Shown here: positions 17,036 to 25,574 of the stretch, piece after piece
How positions within the stretch are numbered: the stretch's first letter is position 1
Layout of the letters: the number at the start of each line of letters is the position of its first letter
DNA from: WHUA01 sp964585785
Lineage (GTDB): Bacteria; Pseudomonadota; Alphaproteobacteria; UBA8366
DNA length: 64,000 bases
Direction of reading: 5' to 3'
NCBI GenBank assembly: GCA_964585785.1
Contig: CAZPFL010000003.1
Span: forward strand, 1 to 64,000
Position numbers and translations under genes: made by a program
Notes under the pieces: generated by a model
Seen by the model: only the letters and a program-made list of their open reading frames with translations
Told to the model about the DNA's origin: nothing
Databases searched by the model: none

Positions 17036-17872
17036 GTGACGGAACCGGACAGCTACGCCCTGTACGCGGTGCGCTACGCCCACAACGCCCATCGCAAGCG
17101 GAGCCACAGCTTTCTCGTCCGGCCGCCGGGCGGCGACCCGCATGACGGGCCGATGCCGATGGACTACTTCGTCTGGGGCGCCAAGGGCGCGAAGCGCACG
17201 GTCGTCGTCGACATGGGCTTCACGGAAGAGACGGCGCGCCGCCGCAAGCACGAGTATTTCCGCTGCCCCAGCGACGGACTCCGTCTCGTCGGCATCGACC
17301 CGGCCGAGGTCGACGATGTCATCGTCACGCATATGCATTGGGATCATTGCGGCAATTTCGACAAGTTCCCCAACGCCGTCTTCCATCTCCAGGAAGAGGA
17401 GCTGCGCTACGTCACCGGGCGGGACGTGCATTGGAAGGGCTTCAAGTCGGGCGTCTCGGTGGAGGATGTCTGCTCGCTCGTCCGCACCACCTACAAGGAA
17501 CGGGTCGCTTTCCACGACGGCGAGGCCGAGATCGCACCGGGCGTCAGCGTTCACTTCGTCGGCGGCCATACCCGAGGCCAGCAGATCGCACGCATCCACA
17601 CCAAGCGCGGCTGGGTCGTGGTCGCCTCGGACGCGGCGCATTACTATGCCAATATGCGGCAACGGAACCCCTTCCCGGCCGTCTACAACGTCGGCGAAAA
17701 CCTGCTGTCCTTCGACACGGCGCGCCGGCTGGCCGCCTCGGACGACCACATCATCCCGGGCCACGACCCGCTGGTCATGCAGCATTACCCCGCGCCATCC
17801 CCCGAGCTGGACGGAATCGCCGTCCGACTCGACGTGGCGCCGCGGCAATTAGAAGCCAATCTGCGCTCATAG
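17036..17872 (+). CDS. metallo-beta-lactamase-fold hydrolase, N-acyl homoserine lactonase-like
   Basis: The protein has 278 residues. The zinc motif HMHWDHCGN lies near residue 100; further ligands are in VGGHTRGQQ, the aspartate of SDAAHYY and the histidine of IIPGHDP. This layout is that of quorum-quenching lactonase-like MBL proteins, but many relatives cleave other esters or lactones. The start is a GTG chosen for the strong GAGGAGAG site eight bases upstream. It precedes the HMG-CoA-lyase-like gene by 134 bases and may be part of the same catabolic regulon, for example by opening a lactone before CoA activation. That link is inferred. Confidence 0.85.
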   Translation: MTEPDSYALYAVRYAHNAHRKRSHSFLVRPPGGDPHDGPMPMDYFVWGAKGAKRTVVVDMGFTEETARRRKHEYFRCPSDGLRLVGIDPAEVDDVIVTHMHWDHCGNFDKFPNAVFHLQEEELRYVTGRDVHWKGFKSGVSVEDVCSLVRTTYKERVAFHDGEAEIAPGVSVHFVGGHTRGQQIARIHTKRGWVVVASDAAHYYANMRQRNPFPAVYNVGENLLSFDTARRLAASDDHIIPGHDPLVMQHYPAPSPELDGIAVRLDVAPRQLEANLRS

Positions 17873-18006
17873 CGGGAATTGACTCGCCTCTGACGGGGTT
17901 CTAGTTAAATCGTATGGGAGGATTGGTCCGGACATAATCAGCCCGGCCGCGCGGCCGACGGCCGTGTCCTGGGCCGGAATCCCCTGAAAATTGAGGGAGT
18001 TGCACC

Positions 18007-18981
18007 ATGCGCGACGGCATCGACGTCCATGTCTGCGAAGTCGGCCTGCGGGACGGCCTGCAGAACATCAAGACCTTCTTCCCGACAGACCAGAAAATTG
18101 CCTGGATCGCGGCGGAAGCGGACGCCGGCATGCCGGAGATCGAGGTCTGCTCTTTCGTGCCGCCCAAGCTCATCCCGCAGTTCAGCGACGCGGGCGAAAT
18201 CTGCGCCGCCGCGCTGAAGATTGCCGAGAAGCATGAGAATTTCGTCGTCTCCGCCCTTATGCCCAATCTCAAGGGCGCGGAGAATGGCATCGCCGCCGGC
18301 GTGCACAAGCTCAACTACGTCACTTCGGTCAGCGAAGGCCACAACATGGCAAACGTCCGGCGGACGACCGATGAGTCCGTCGCGGCCTTCCGCCAGATCG
18401 TCGCGCTGCGCGACGAGAAGGCGAAGGAGACGGGCCGCCGCGTGCGCCTTCTGGCCGGTCTCGCCACCTCCTTCGGCTGCACCATCGAGGGCAAGGTAGA
18501 CCCGGCCGCGGTGCTCCGCCTCGCCGAGAAATTCCTCGATGCCGGCGCGGACGAGCTTTCGGTCGCCGACACGGTCGGCTACGCCAACCCGGCGCAGGTG
18601 AAGAGCCTGCTCAAGATGATGTTCGACACCTTCGGCAAGGATCTGAAGCTGACCATCCATCTGCATGACACCCGCGGGCTCGGCATCGCCAACGCCGCCG
18701 CGGCGCTGGAAGGCGGGGTCCGGCGCTTCGACGCCTCGCTCGCCGGCCTCGGCGGCTGCCCCTACGCGCCCGGCGCGACCGGCAACATCGTGATGGACGA
18801 CCTCATCTTCATGCTGGAATCGATGGGGCTGCGCACCGGCGTCGACCTCGACAAGCTGGTTGCGATCCGCGAGATCGTCGCCCGCAACCTGCCGGGCGAG
18901 ACGCTCTATGGCGGTTTGGCGAAATCCGGCCCGCCCAAGGGCTATGTTCCGGCGTCGCGCCTCGCCGCCGCGGCCGAATAG
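18007..18981 (+). CDS. hydroxymethylglutaryl-CoA lyase-like enzyme
   Basis: The protein has 324 residues and a TIM-barrel HMGL-like fold. It shows EVGLRDGLQN at the start (catalytic Arg-Asp), HLHDTRGLGIANA carrying the metal histidines, and the signature GLGGCPYAPGATGN with the catalytic-loop cysteine. The family cleaves 3-hydroxy-3-methylglutaryl-CoA to acetyl-CoA and acetoacetate; relatives cleave similar 3-hydroxyacyl-CoAs such as citramalyl-CoA. A GAGGGAG site lies six bases before the ATG. It heads a tight same-strand cluster of acyl-CoA dehydrogenases, a hydratase and a CoA-transferase, which supports a role as the last, carbon-carbon-cleaving step of that route. Confidence 0.88.
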   Translation: MRDGIDVHVCEVGLRDGLQNIKTFFPTDQKIAWIAAEADAGMPEIEVCSFVPPKLIPQFSDAGEICAAALKIAEKHENFVVSALMPNLKGAENGIAAGVHKLNYVTSVSEGHNMANVRRTTDESVAAFRQIVALRDEKAKETGRRVRLLAGLATSFGCTIEGKVDPAAVLRLAEKFLDAGADELSVADTVGYANPAQVKSLLKMMFDTFGKDLKLTIHLHDTRGLGIANAAAALEGGVRRFDASLAGLGGCPYAPGATGNIVMDDLIFMLESMGLRTGVDLDKLVAIREIVARNLPGETLYGGLAKSGPPKGYVPASRLAAAAE

Positions 18982-18997
18982 GAAAAAGCATACGACT

Positions 18998-20185
18998 ATG
19001 TCTGAAATCGACGTTTCGTTTCCCTCGGCGGATGACTATCCGGAGCTCCGGGAGTCCGTCGCCAAGCTCTGTGCCGACTTTCCTTCTTCCTACTGGCGCG
19101 ATCTCGAGACACAGCCGCCGTCCCACAGCTACCCCACCGAATTCGTCAAGGCGCTGACGGATGCCGGATACCTTGCCGCCTTGATCCCCGAGGAATATGG
19201 CGGCTCCGGGCTGCCGCTCCGCGCCGGCGCCGTGATCCTGGAGACGGTCAACACGATGGGCGGTAGCGCGTCCGCCTGCCATGCCCAGATGTACACGATG
19301 GGCACGGTGCTGCGGCACGGCAGCAAGGAACAGAAGGACGAGTATCTGCCGAAAATCGCGAAGGGCGAGTTGCGCCTCCAGGCTTTCGCGATCACGGAGC
19401 CGACCACCGGCTCGGACACGACGCAGCTCAAGACGCGCGCGATCAAGGACGGCAACAGCTACATCATCCGCGGCCAGAAGGTCTGGACCAGCCGGGCGGC
19501 GCATTCCGACCTGATGCTGCTGCTCGCCCGCACCACGCCGGCCGACCAGGTACAGAAGCGCACGCACGGCATATCCACCTTCCTGGTCGACATGCGCGAG
19601 GCCAAGGGCCATGGCATGGAGATCAAGCCGATCGACGCGATGGTGAACCACAACACCACCGAGATCTTCTTCGACGATTTGCGCATCCCTGCCTCCAGTC
19701 TGATCGGCGAGGAAGGCAGAGGCTTCCGCTACATCCTGGACGGCATGAACGCGGAGCGCTGCCTCGTCTCGACGGAAGCGATCGGCAATGGTCGCTTCTT
19801 CGTCAAAAAGGCGGTCGACTACGCCAACGAGCGTGTCGTCTTCGGCCGCCCGATCGGACAGAACCAGGGCATCCAGTTCCCGATCGCCGCGGCCTACGCG
19901 CAGCTCGAAGCGGCCGACCTGATGGTGCGCAAGGCGACCGCCATGTACGACGCGGGCCTGCCCTGCGGCGCCGAGGCCAACACTGCCAAGTTCCTGTCTG
20001 GCGAGGCGGCCTGGGCCTGCGCCGAGGCCTGTTTCACGACGCATGGCGGCTTCGCCTTCGCACGCGAATACGATGTCGAGCGCAAGTGGCGCGAGTGCCG
20101 CCTGTCGCGCAACGCGCCGGTCGCGCCGAACATGATCATGAACTTCATCGGCCAGCACGTGCTGGGCATGCCGCGTTCCTATTAG
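18998..20185 (+). CDS. acyl-CoA dehydrogenase, tandem copy 1
   Basis: The protein has 395 residues; the first ATG, with AGGAAAA upstream, is chosen. FAD-binding and substrate motifs are clear: AFAITEPTTGSDTTQ, KVWTSRAAHSDLML and ERVVFGRPIGQNQGIQFP. At the usual catalytic loop, where the MCAD type carries E-G-T, this protein reads APVAPN with no glutamate. A glutamate is present in DGMNAERCL, the position of the base in isovaleryl-CoA and long-chain dehydrogenases. It should oxidise an acyl-CoA, probably branched, and pass electrons to ETF. The following gene is a close paralogue of the same length. Confidence 0.92.
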   Translation: MSEIDVSFPSADDYPELRESVAKLCADFPSSYWRDLETQPPSHSYPTEFVKALTDAGYLAALIPEEYGGSGLPLRAGAVILETVNTMGGSASACHAQMYTMGTVLRHGSKEQKDEYLPKIAKGELRLQAFAITEPTTGSDTTQLKTRAIKDGNSYIIRGQKVWTSRAAHSDLMLLLARTTPADQVQKRTHGISTFLVDMREAKGHGMEIKPIDAMVNHNTTEIFFDDLRIPASSLIGEEGRGFRYILDGMNAERCLVSTEAIGNGRFFVKKAVDYANERVVFGRPIGQNQGIQFPIAAAYAQLEAADLMVRKATAMYDAGLPCGAEANTAKFLSGEAAWACAEACFTTHGGFAFAREYDVERKWRECRLSRNAPVAPNMIMNFIGQHVLGMPRSY

Positions 20186-20211
20186 CGGCGGACGAAAGAA
20201 CGGAACCTTCG

Positions 20212-21399
20212 ATGAGTGACAGCAGTACCCAGATCTTCGTCGGCGAAGACTACCCGGAGATCCGCGACGCCATCCGGAAAATCTGCGCCGATTTCCCGGG
20301 CGAATACTGGCGCAAGCTCGAGGACCAGCCGGTCGAGGGCAGCTATCCGACCGCGTTCGTTAAGGCGCTGACGGAGTCCGGCTTCCTCGCCTGCCTGATC
20401 CCGGAAGAATACGGCGGGGCCGGCCTGCCGATCCGGGCCGGCGCGGTGATCCTGGAGACGGTGCACGAGACCGGCTGCAGCGCCGGCGCCGTGCACGCGC
20501 AGATGTACACGATGGGCACGGTGCTGCGGCACGGCAGCAAGGAGCAGAAGGAGGCCTATCTGCCGAAGATCGCGAGCGGCGAGCTGCGGCTGCAGGCCTT
20601 CGGCGTCACCGAGCCGACGACCGGCTCCGACACGACCCAGCTCAAGACCCGCGCCGAGCGCGACGGCAACGGCTATCGCATCAACGGACAGAAGGTCTGG
20701 ACCAGCCGGGCGCTGCATTCGGATTTGATGCTGCTGCTGGCGCGCACGACGCCGGCCGACCAGGTCAAGAAACGCAGCGACGGCCTGTCCTGCTTCCTGG
20801 TGGACCTGCGCGAGGCCAAGGGCAAGGGCTGCGATATCCGCCCGCTCGACGCCATGATCAACCACAACACCACCGAGGTGTTCTTCGACAATCTGTGGAT
20901 CCCGGCCTCCAGCCTGATCGGCGAGGAAGGCAAAGGCTTCCGCTACATCCTCGACGGCATGAACGCCGAGCGCATCCTGATCGCGGGCGAAGGCCTGGGC
21001 GACTGCAAGTTCTTCATCAACAAGGGCGTCGCCTATTCCAAGGAGCGCGTCGTCTTCGGCCATCCGATCGGCCAGTACCAGGGCATCCAGTTCCCGCTCG
21101 CCAAGGCCTACGCGGAGGCGCAGGGCGCGGACATGATGGCGCGCAAGGCGGCCGCGCTGTTCGACGCGGGCCTGCCCTGCGGCGCGGAAGCGAACATGGC
21201 GAAGCACCTCGCCGCGGAGGCCGCGTGGGCCTGCGCGGAAGCTTGCTTCACGACGCATGGCGGATTCGCCTTCGCGCGCGAATACGACGTCGAGCGCAAA
21301 TGGCGCGAGTGCCGCATCCTCCGGACGGCGCCGATCTCGACCAACATGATCCTCGGCTATATCGGCCAGCATGTGCTGGGAATGCCGCGGTCCTATTGA
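20212..21399 (+). CDS. acyl-CoA dehydrogenase, tandem copy 2
   Basis: The protein has 395 residues, exactly the length of the preceding paralogue, and is alike along its whole length, down to the shared end GQHVLGMPRSY. Motifs include AFGVTEPTTGSDTTQ and ERVVFGHPIGQYQGIQFP. As in copy 1, the MCAD-type loop lacks glutamate (TAPISTN) and the candidate base is in DGMNAERIL. The spacing to copy 1 is 26 bases, so the pair is one operon made by tandem duplication. Differences such as WIP against RIP in the flavin region and GEGLGD against TEAIGN could reflect different acyl chains or formation of a hetero-oligomer. Confidence 0.92.
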   Translation: MSDSSTQIFVGEDYPEIRDAIRKICADFPGEYWRKLEDQPVEGSYPTAFVKALTESGFLACLIPEEYGGAGLPIRAGAVILETVHETGCSAGAVHAQMYTMGTVLRHGSKEQKEAYLPKIASGELRLQAFGVTEPTTGSDTTQLKTRAERDGNGYRINGQKVWTSRALHSDLMLLLARTTPADQVKKRSDGLSCFLVDLREAKGKGCDIRPLDAMINHNTTEVFFDNLWIPASSLIGEEGKGFRYILDGMNAERILIAGEGLGDCKFFINKGVAYSKERVVFGHPIGQYQGIQFPLAKAYAEAQGADMMARKAAALFDAGLPCGAEANMAKHLAAEAAWACAEACFTTHGGFAFAREYDVERKWRECRILRTAPISTNMILGYIGQHVLGMPRSY

Positions 21400-21486
21400 G
21401 AATCACGGCAGACCGAACGCATGGCGCGCCGGCCGCGCAGCGCGGCAAGGTGAACAGGCGGGGCATCGAACGCAGGAAGCACCCAG

Positions 21487-22002
21487 ATGACATACGGCAG
21501 CAAGAAGGTCGGGGAAAACCGATATCGGGAAGATATCGGGCGGTATTACGAAGATTTTGAGGTGGGAGACGTCTATGAGCATCGTCCGGGCCGGACGATC
21601 AGCGAAGCGGACAACACCTGGTTCACGCTCATCACGATGAACAAGCACCCGGTGCATTTCGACGCGAACTATGCGGCGAAGAGCGAGTTCGAGAAGCCAC
21701 TGGTCAACAGCGCGCTGACGCTGTCGATCGTCGCCGGCATGAGCGTCAGCGACACCAGCCAGAAGGCGATCGCCAATCTCGGCTGGAACGACATCCGGCT
21801 CACCGCGCCCGTCTTCATCGGCGACACGCTCTACGCCGAGAGCGAGGTGCTGGACAAACGCGAATCGAAGTCCCGGCCGACGCAGGGCATCGTGACGATC
21901 AAGACGATCGGCAAGAAGGCGGACGGCACGGTCTTCATGACCTATGAGCGGACGATGCTGATCCCCAAGCGCGGGCACGGCGTCGACGATCTGATGGAGT
22001 GA
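21487..22002 (+). CDS. MaoC-family dehydratase (enoyl-CoA hydratase 2 type)
   Basis: The protein has 171 residues and a single hot-dog fold. YYEDFEVGDVYEHRPGRTISEADNTWF is the expected beginning, and the asparagine-histidine region MNKHPVHFDANYA carries the hydratase aspartate-histidine dyad context. AGMSVSDTS and LTAPVFIGDTLYAESEV are further family marks. It likely adds water to an enoyl-CoA made by the neighbouring dehydrogenases. AGGAAG stands seven bases before the ATG. The end is nearly coupled to the next acyl-CoA dehydrogenase. The length is that of single-domain hydratases, not the double-length mesaconyl-CoA hydratase. Confidence 0.9.
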   Translation: MTYGSKKVGENRYREDIGRYYEDFEVGDVYEHRPGRTISEADNTWFTLITMNKHPVHFDANYAAKSEFEKPLVNSALTLSIVAGMSVSDTSQKAIANLGWNDIRLTAPVFIGDTLYAESEVLDKRESKSRPTQGIVTIKTIGKKADGTVFMTYERTMLIPKRGHGVDDLME

Positions 22003-22007
22003 CGCAG

Positions 22008-23168
22008 ATGGCAGCAACCCCGGAACAGGCCGAGCAGGAAACCTTGATCCTGGACGCGGTGGATCGCTTCCTGGAGCGCGACGTCCGCCCCTACGCCATG
22101 GAGCTGGAGCACAACGATACCTACCCGGCTGAAATCGTCGAGAAGATGAAGGAGCTCGGCCTGTTCGGTTCCGTCATCGCGGAGGAGTACGGCGGGCTCG
22201 GGCTGTCCTGCCTGACCTACGCCAAGATCGTCGAGCGGGTCGCGCGGGTCTGGATGTCGCTGTCCGGCATCTTCAATTCACATCTGATCATGGCGTCGGC
22301 GGTACAGCGCTGCGGCACCGAAGCGCAGAAGCGGAAGTGGCTGCCGAAATTCGCCAGCGGCGAGATCCGCGGCGGTCTGGCATTGACCGAGCCCAACTGC
22401 GGCACCGACCTGCAGGCGATCCGCACGCGCGCGGTCAAGAAGGGCAACGGTTACGTCGTCAACGGCACCAAGACCTGGATCTCGAACGGCATTTACGGCA
22501 AGTGCTTCGCGGTGATGGTGAAGACCGACCCGAACGTCCAACCGCGGCACAAGGGAATCAGCCTGTTCCTGATCGAAAAGGGGGAAGGTTTCCGCGTATC
22601 GCGCAAGCTGGAGAAGCTTGGCTACAAGGGGATCGATTCGGCCGAGCTTATCTTCGAGGATTGCTTCGTGCCGGCGGAGAACCTGGTCGGTGGGACAGAA
22701 GGGGAAGGGTTCAAGCATGTCATGGGCGGACTCGAGCTTGGCCGCATCAACGTCGCCGCACGAGGCGTCGGCGTCGCGCAGGCCTCGCTCGACGAGGCGG
22801 TGAAATATTCGCAGCAGCGCGAAACCTTCGGCAAGCCGATCGCCGAGCACCAGGCGATCCAGCTCAAGCTCGCCGACATGGCGACCCGCTGCGAGGCAGC
22901 GCGGCTGCTCACCCACCGCGCGGCGGAGGCCTTCGACCGGGGCGAACGCTGCGACATGGAAGCGGGCATGGCCAAGCTGTTCGCAACGGAAGCTGCGGTG
23001 ACCAACTCGATGGAATCGATGCGCGTGCACGGCGGCTACGGTTATTCCAAGGAATTCCCGGTCGAGCGCTTCTATCGCGACGCCCCGTTGCTCACCATCG
23101 GCGAGGGTACCAACGAGCTGCAGCGCATCATCATCGCGCGCCAGCTGATCCAGCGAAACCCGATCTGA
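22008..23168 (+). CDS. acyl-CoA dehydrogenase, MCAD-type active site
   Basis: The protein has 386 residues from the ATG that has GGAG eight bases upstream; a GTG nine bases earlier would overlap the MaoC stop and is less likely. Motifs include LALTEPNCGTDLQ, KTWISNGIYGK, RETFGKPIAEHQAIQ and MRVHGGYGYSKEFPVERFYRD. The canonical catalytic glutamate is present in TIGEGTNELQ. It thus differs in active-site design from the two tandem copies upstream. It is probably an ETF-linked dehydrogenase of a different intermediate or chain in the same pathway. Confidence 0.92.
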   Translation: MAATPEQAEQETLILDAVDRFLERDVRPYAMELEHNDTYPAEIVEKMKELGLFGSVIAEEYGGLGLSCLTYAKIVERVARVWMSLSGIFNSHLIMASAVQRCGTEAQKRKWLPKFASGEIRGGLALTEPNCGTDLQAIRTRAVKKGNGYVVNGTKTWISNGIYGKCFAVMVKTDPNVQPRHKGISLFLIEKGEGFRVSRKLEKLGYKGIDSAELIFEDCFVPAENLVGGTEGEGFKHVMGGLELGRINVAARGVGVAQASLDEAVKYSQQRETFGKPIAEHQAIQLKLADMATRCEAARLLTHRAAEAFDRGERCDMEAGMAKLFATEAAVTNSMESMRVHGGYGYSKEFPVERFYRDAPLLTIGEGTNELQRIIIARQLIQRNPI

Positions 23169-23183
23169 CGCGGAGCGGTCCCT

Positions 23184-24380
23184 ATGCTGCCACTGGAAGG
23201 CGTGCGTATCCTGTCCGTCGAGCAATACGGCGCGGGTCCCTGGGGCACGCAGTATCTCGCGGATATCGGCGCCGAGGTCATCAAGATCGAGAACCCGAAC
23301 GACGGCGGCGACATGGCGCGCGGAGTCGGCCCTTTCTTCCTCGGCGACGGCAAGGGGTCGAGCGACAGCCTGTTCTACCAGACCTTCAACCGAAACAAGC
23401 GGAGTCTGACGCTCAACCTGTCAGCCGAGGACGGCAAGGCGATCTTTCATTCGCTGGTCGAGACGGCGGACGCGGTCACCTGCAACTTGCGGGGCGACGT
23501 TCCGGCGAAGCTCGGCCTGACCTACGAGACGCTGGGCAAGGTCAACCCGAAGATCGTCTGCTCTTTCCTGACCGCCTATGGGCGCGAGGGCGAGCGCGCG
23601 ACCTGGCCGGGCTATGATTACCTGATGCAGGCCGAGACGGGATATTTCTCGCTCACCGGCGAACCGGGAACGCCGCCGACGCGCTTCGGCCTGTCGATCG
23701 TCGATCTCATGACCGGCCTCGCGATGGCCTACGCCACCGTGTCCGCGGTACTGAACGCGCGGGCCACCGGAAAAGGCCGCGACATTGACGTCAGCCTGTT
23801 CGATCTCGCGCTGACGAATGTGTCCTATCCGGCGACCTGGTATCTCAACACCGGCCATGTCCAGGGCCGCGAGCCGCGCTCCGGTCACCCTTCGCTGGTC
23901 CCATGCGCCCAGTACAAGACCAAGGACGGCTGGATCTTCCTCATGTGCAACAAGGAGAAGTTCTGGCCGATCCTGTGCGAGATGATCGGGCGCCCGGAAT
24001 GGGGGAAGGACGCCCGTTTCCTGACCTTCAAGGACCGGCTCGCCAACCGCGCCCTGATTCAGGAGATGCTGGACGAGGCCCTGTCGGCGCGCACGACGGA
24101 CGCGTGGCTGGCGGCGTTTGGCGGCCGCGTTCCCGCCGCCCCGATCTATGACGTGCAGCAGGCGCTCGAAAATCCCTTTGTCGCGGCGCAGGGCATGATC
24201 CAGACGCTGACGCACAGGGACGGCAGCGAATTCCGCATGATCGACGGTCCCTTCCGGGCCGGCGAGCCGACGCCCAACCGACCGGGCCCGGAACTCGGCG
24301 AGGATACCGAGGCGCTGCTGAAGGAGCTCGGGCTCGGCGCGGAACGCATCGCGGCGTTGCGCAAGGCGAAGATCGTCTGA
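23184..24380 (+). CDS. CaiB/BaiF family III CoA-transferase
   Basis: The protein has 398 residues. The N-terminal LPLEGVRILSVEQYGAGP, the CoA-binding LADIGAEVIKIE and the catalytic aspartate in SIVDLMTGLAMAYA mark a class III CoA-transferase. These enzymes form an interlocked dimer and move CoA between acids by way of an aspartyl-CoA anhydride. It follows the third dehydrogenase by 15 bases with GGAGCGG before its ATG, so it is the last gene of the cluster. It probably activates the starting acid at the expense of another CoA ester such as succinyl-CoA, which is inferred from context. Confidence 0.92.
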   Translation: MLPLEGVRILSVEQYGAGPWGTQYLADIGAEVIKIENPNDGGDMARGVGPFFLGDGKGSSDSLFYQTFNRNKRSLTLNLSAEDGKAIFHSLVETADAVTCNLRGDVPAKLGLTYETLGKVNPKIVCSFLTAYGREGERATWPGYDYLMQAETGYFSLTGEPGTPPTRFGLSIVDLMTGLAMAYATVSAVLNARATGKGRDIDVSLFDLALTNVSYPATWYLNTGHVQGREPRSGHPSLVPCAQYKTKDGWIFLMCNKEKFWPILCEMIGRPEWGKDARFLTFKDRLANRALIQEMLDEALSARTTDAWLAAFGGRVPAAPIYDVQQALENPFVAAQGMIQTLTHRDGSEFRMIDGPFRAGEPTPNRPGPELGEDTEALLKELGLGAERIAALRKAKIV

Positions 24381-24401
24381 GCCGCGCGGGGCCTCGGTCT
24401 C

Positions 24402-25376
24402 TCAGGGTATCGTGAGATAGTGGATGCTGAAGAGCTGCGCCGAGTCGACCCAGACCTTGGCCGGCTCGAAGCCTGCCTTTCTCGCCAGCCGGCGAAACTC
24501 CTCGATGCTGTATTTGTGCGAATTCTCGGTGTGAATCGATTCGCCTTCGGCAAAGCGGAAGGTGCTGCCGTCGACATGCACCGATTGGTCGGCCGTGCTG
24601 TAGAGATGCATCTCGACCCGGCCTTTATCCGCATTGTAATGCGCCCGATGACGGAAATGCGCTACGTCGAAATCGGCGCCGAGCTCGTGATTGATCCGCT
24701 GCAGCAGATTGAGATTGAAGGCCGCGGTCACACCCTGTGAATCGTTATACGCGGCGTCCAGGATGGCGACGTCCTTCTTCAAGTCGATCCCGATCACCAT
24801 GGCGCCGCCCGAGCCGAGAAAGTCGGCCGCGTTCGCCAGGAACCGCTGGGCGCCATTCGGCTTGAAATTGCCCAGGGTCGAGCCGGGGAAGAAACCGACC
24901 CGGCGGGCGTTCGGCCGACGCGCCGGCGGCCTTACGCGAAACGGTTTCGTAAAATCGGCGCAGACCGCGTGGACGTCCAGGCCGGGATAGTCGGCCGCGA
25001 GCGTGGCGGCCGCCGCAAGCAGATGCTTCCGCGATATATCGACCGCCACATAGGCGGCCGGCCGATCCAGCGCATCGAGCAGCGGACGGACCTTCTTCAC
25101 CGAGCCGCAGCCGTATTCGATGATATGCGCGTGCGGTCCGATCTGGCGCGCCAAGTCGCGGCTGATCTCCTTCAGCAGCGCGATCTCGGTACGCGTCGGA
25201 TAATACTCCGGGAGCTCGCAGATCGCGTCGAACAGCTGCGATCCCCGCTCGTCGTAAAAAAATTTGCACGGCAGCGTCTTCTGCCGCTCGCTCAGGCCCC
25301 CGACGACTTCCGCGAGGAAGTCGTCCGGTTCCGGCTCGAGATCATCGAAGGATTGGAGCAGGTCGAGAGGACTCAT
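24402..25376 (-). CDS. egtD: L-histidine N-alpha-methyltransferase (ergothioneine synthesis)
   Basis: The protein has 324 residues, the normal EgtD length. The Methyltransf_33 layout is plain: KFFYDERGSQLFDAICELPEYYPTRTE, the SAM loop IIEYGCGSVKK, FFPGSTLGNF and GIDLKKD. The C-terminal substrate region has ENSHKYSIEEF. EgtD trimethylates histidine to hercynine, the first step to ergothioneine. The usual partner, the iron sulfoxide synthase EgtB, is not adjacent, so it must lie elsewhere or the product is hercynine alone. The gene ends 22 bases from the convergent CoA-transferase and is divergent from the major facilitator gene. Confidence 0.93.
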   Translation of the reverse strand: MSPLDLLQSFDDLEPEPDDFLAEVVGGLSERQKTLPCKFFYDERGSQLFDAICELPEYYPTRTEIALLKEISRDLARQIGPHAHIIEYGCGSVKKVRPLLDALDRPAAYVAVDISRKHLLAAAATLAADYPGLDVHAVCADFTKPFRVRPPARRPNARRVGFFPGSTLGNFKPNGAQRFLANAADFLGSGGAMVIGIDLKKDVAILDAAYNDSQGVTAAFNLNLLQRINHELGADFDVAHFRHRAHYNADKGRVEMHLYSTADQSVHVDGSTFRFAEGESIHTENSHKYSIEEFRRLARKAGFEPAKVWVDSAQLFSIHYLTIP

Positions 25377-25574
25377 CGATCTTCTGAAGATGATGCCGCC
25401 TTCCGGCGCGAATGCGGCCTACCCTAACGCAGGCATCCCCCTACCGCAAACACACGTGTAGTTGAAGCGGCCGATACCGGAAGAACGGGACGGTTGGCCT
25501 TCTGTTCCAAATTCTGCAAGACTGTTACAGATTTATGACGTATCATCCGGCGCAGATCGTACAACTCCCATCCC

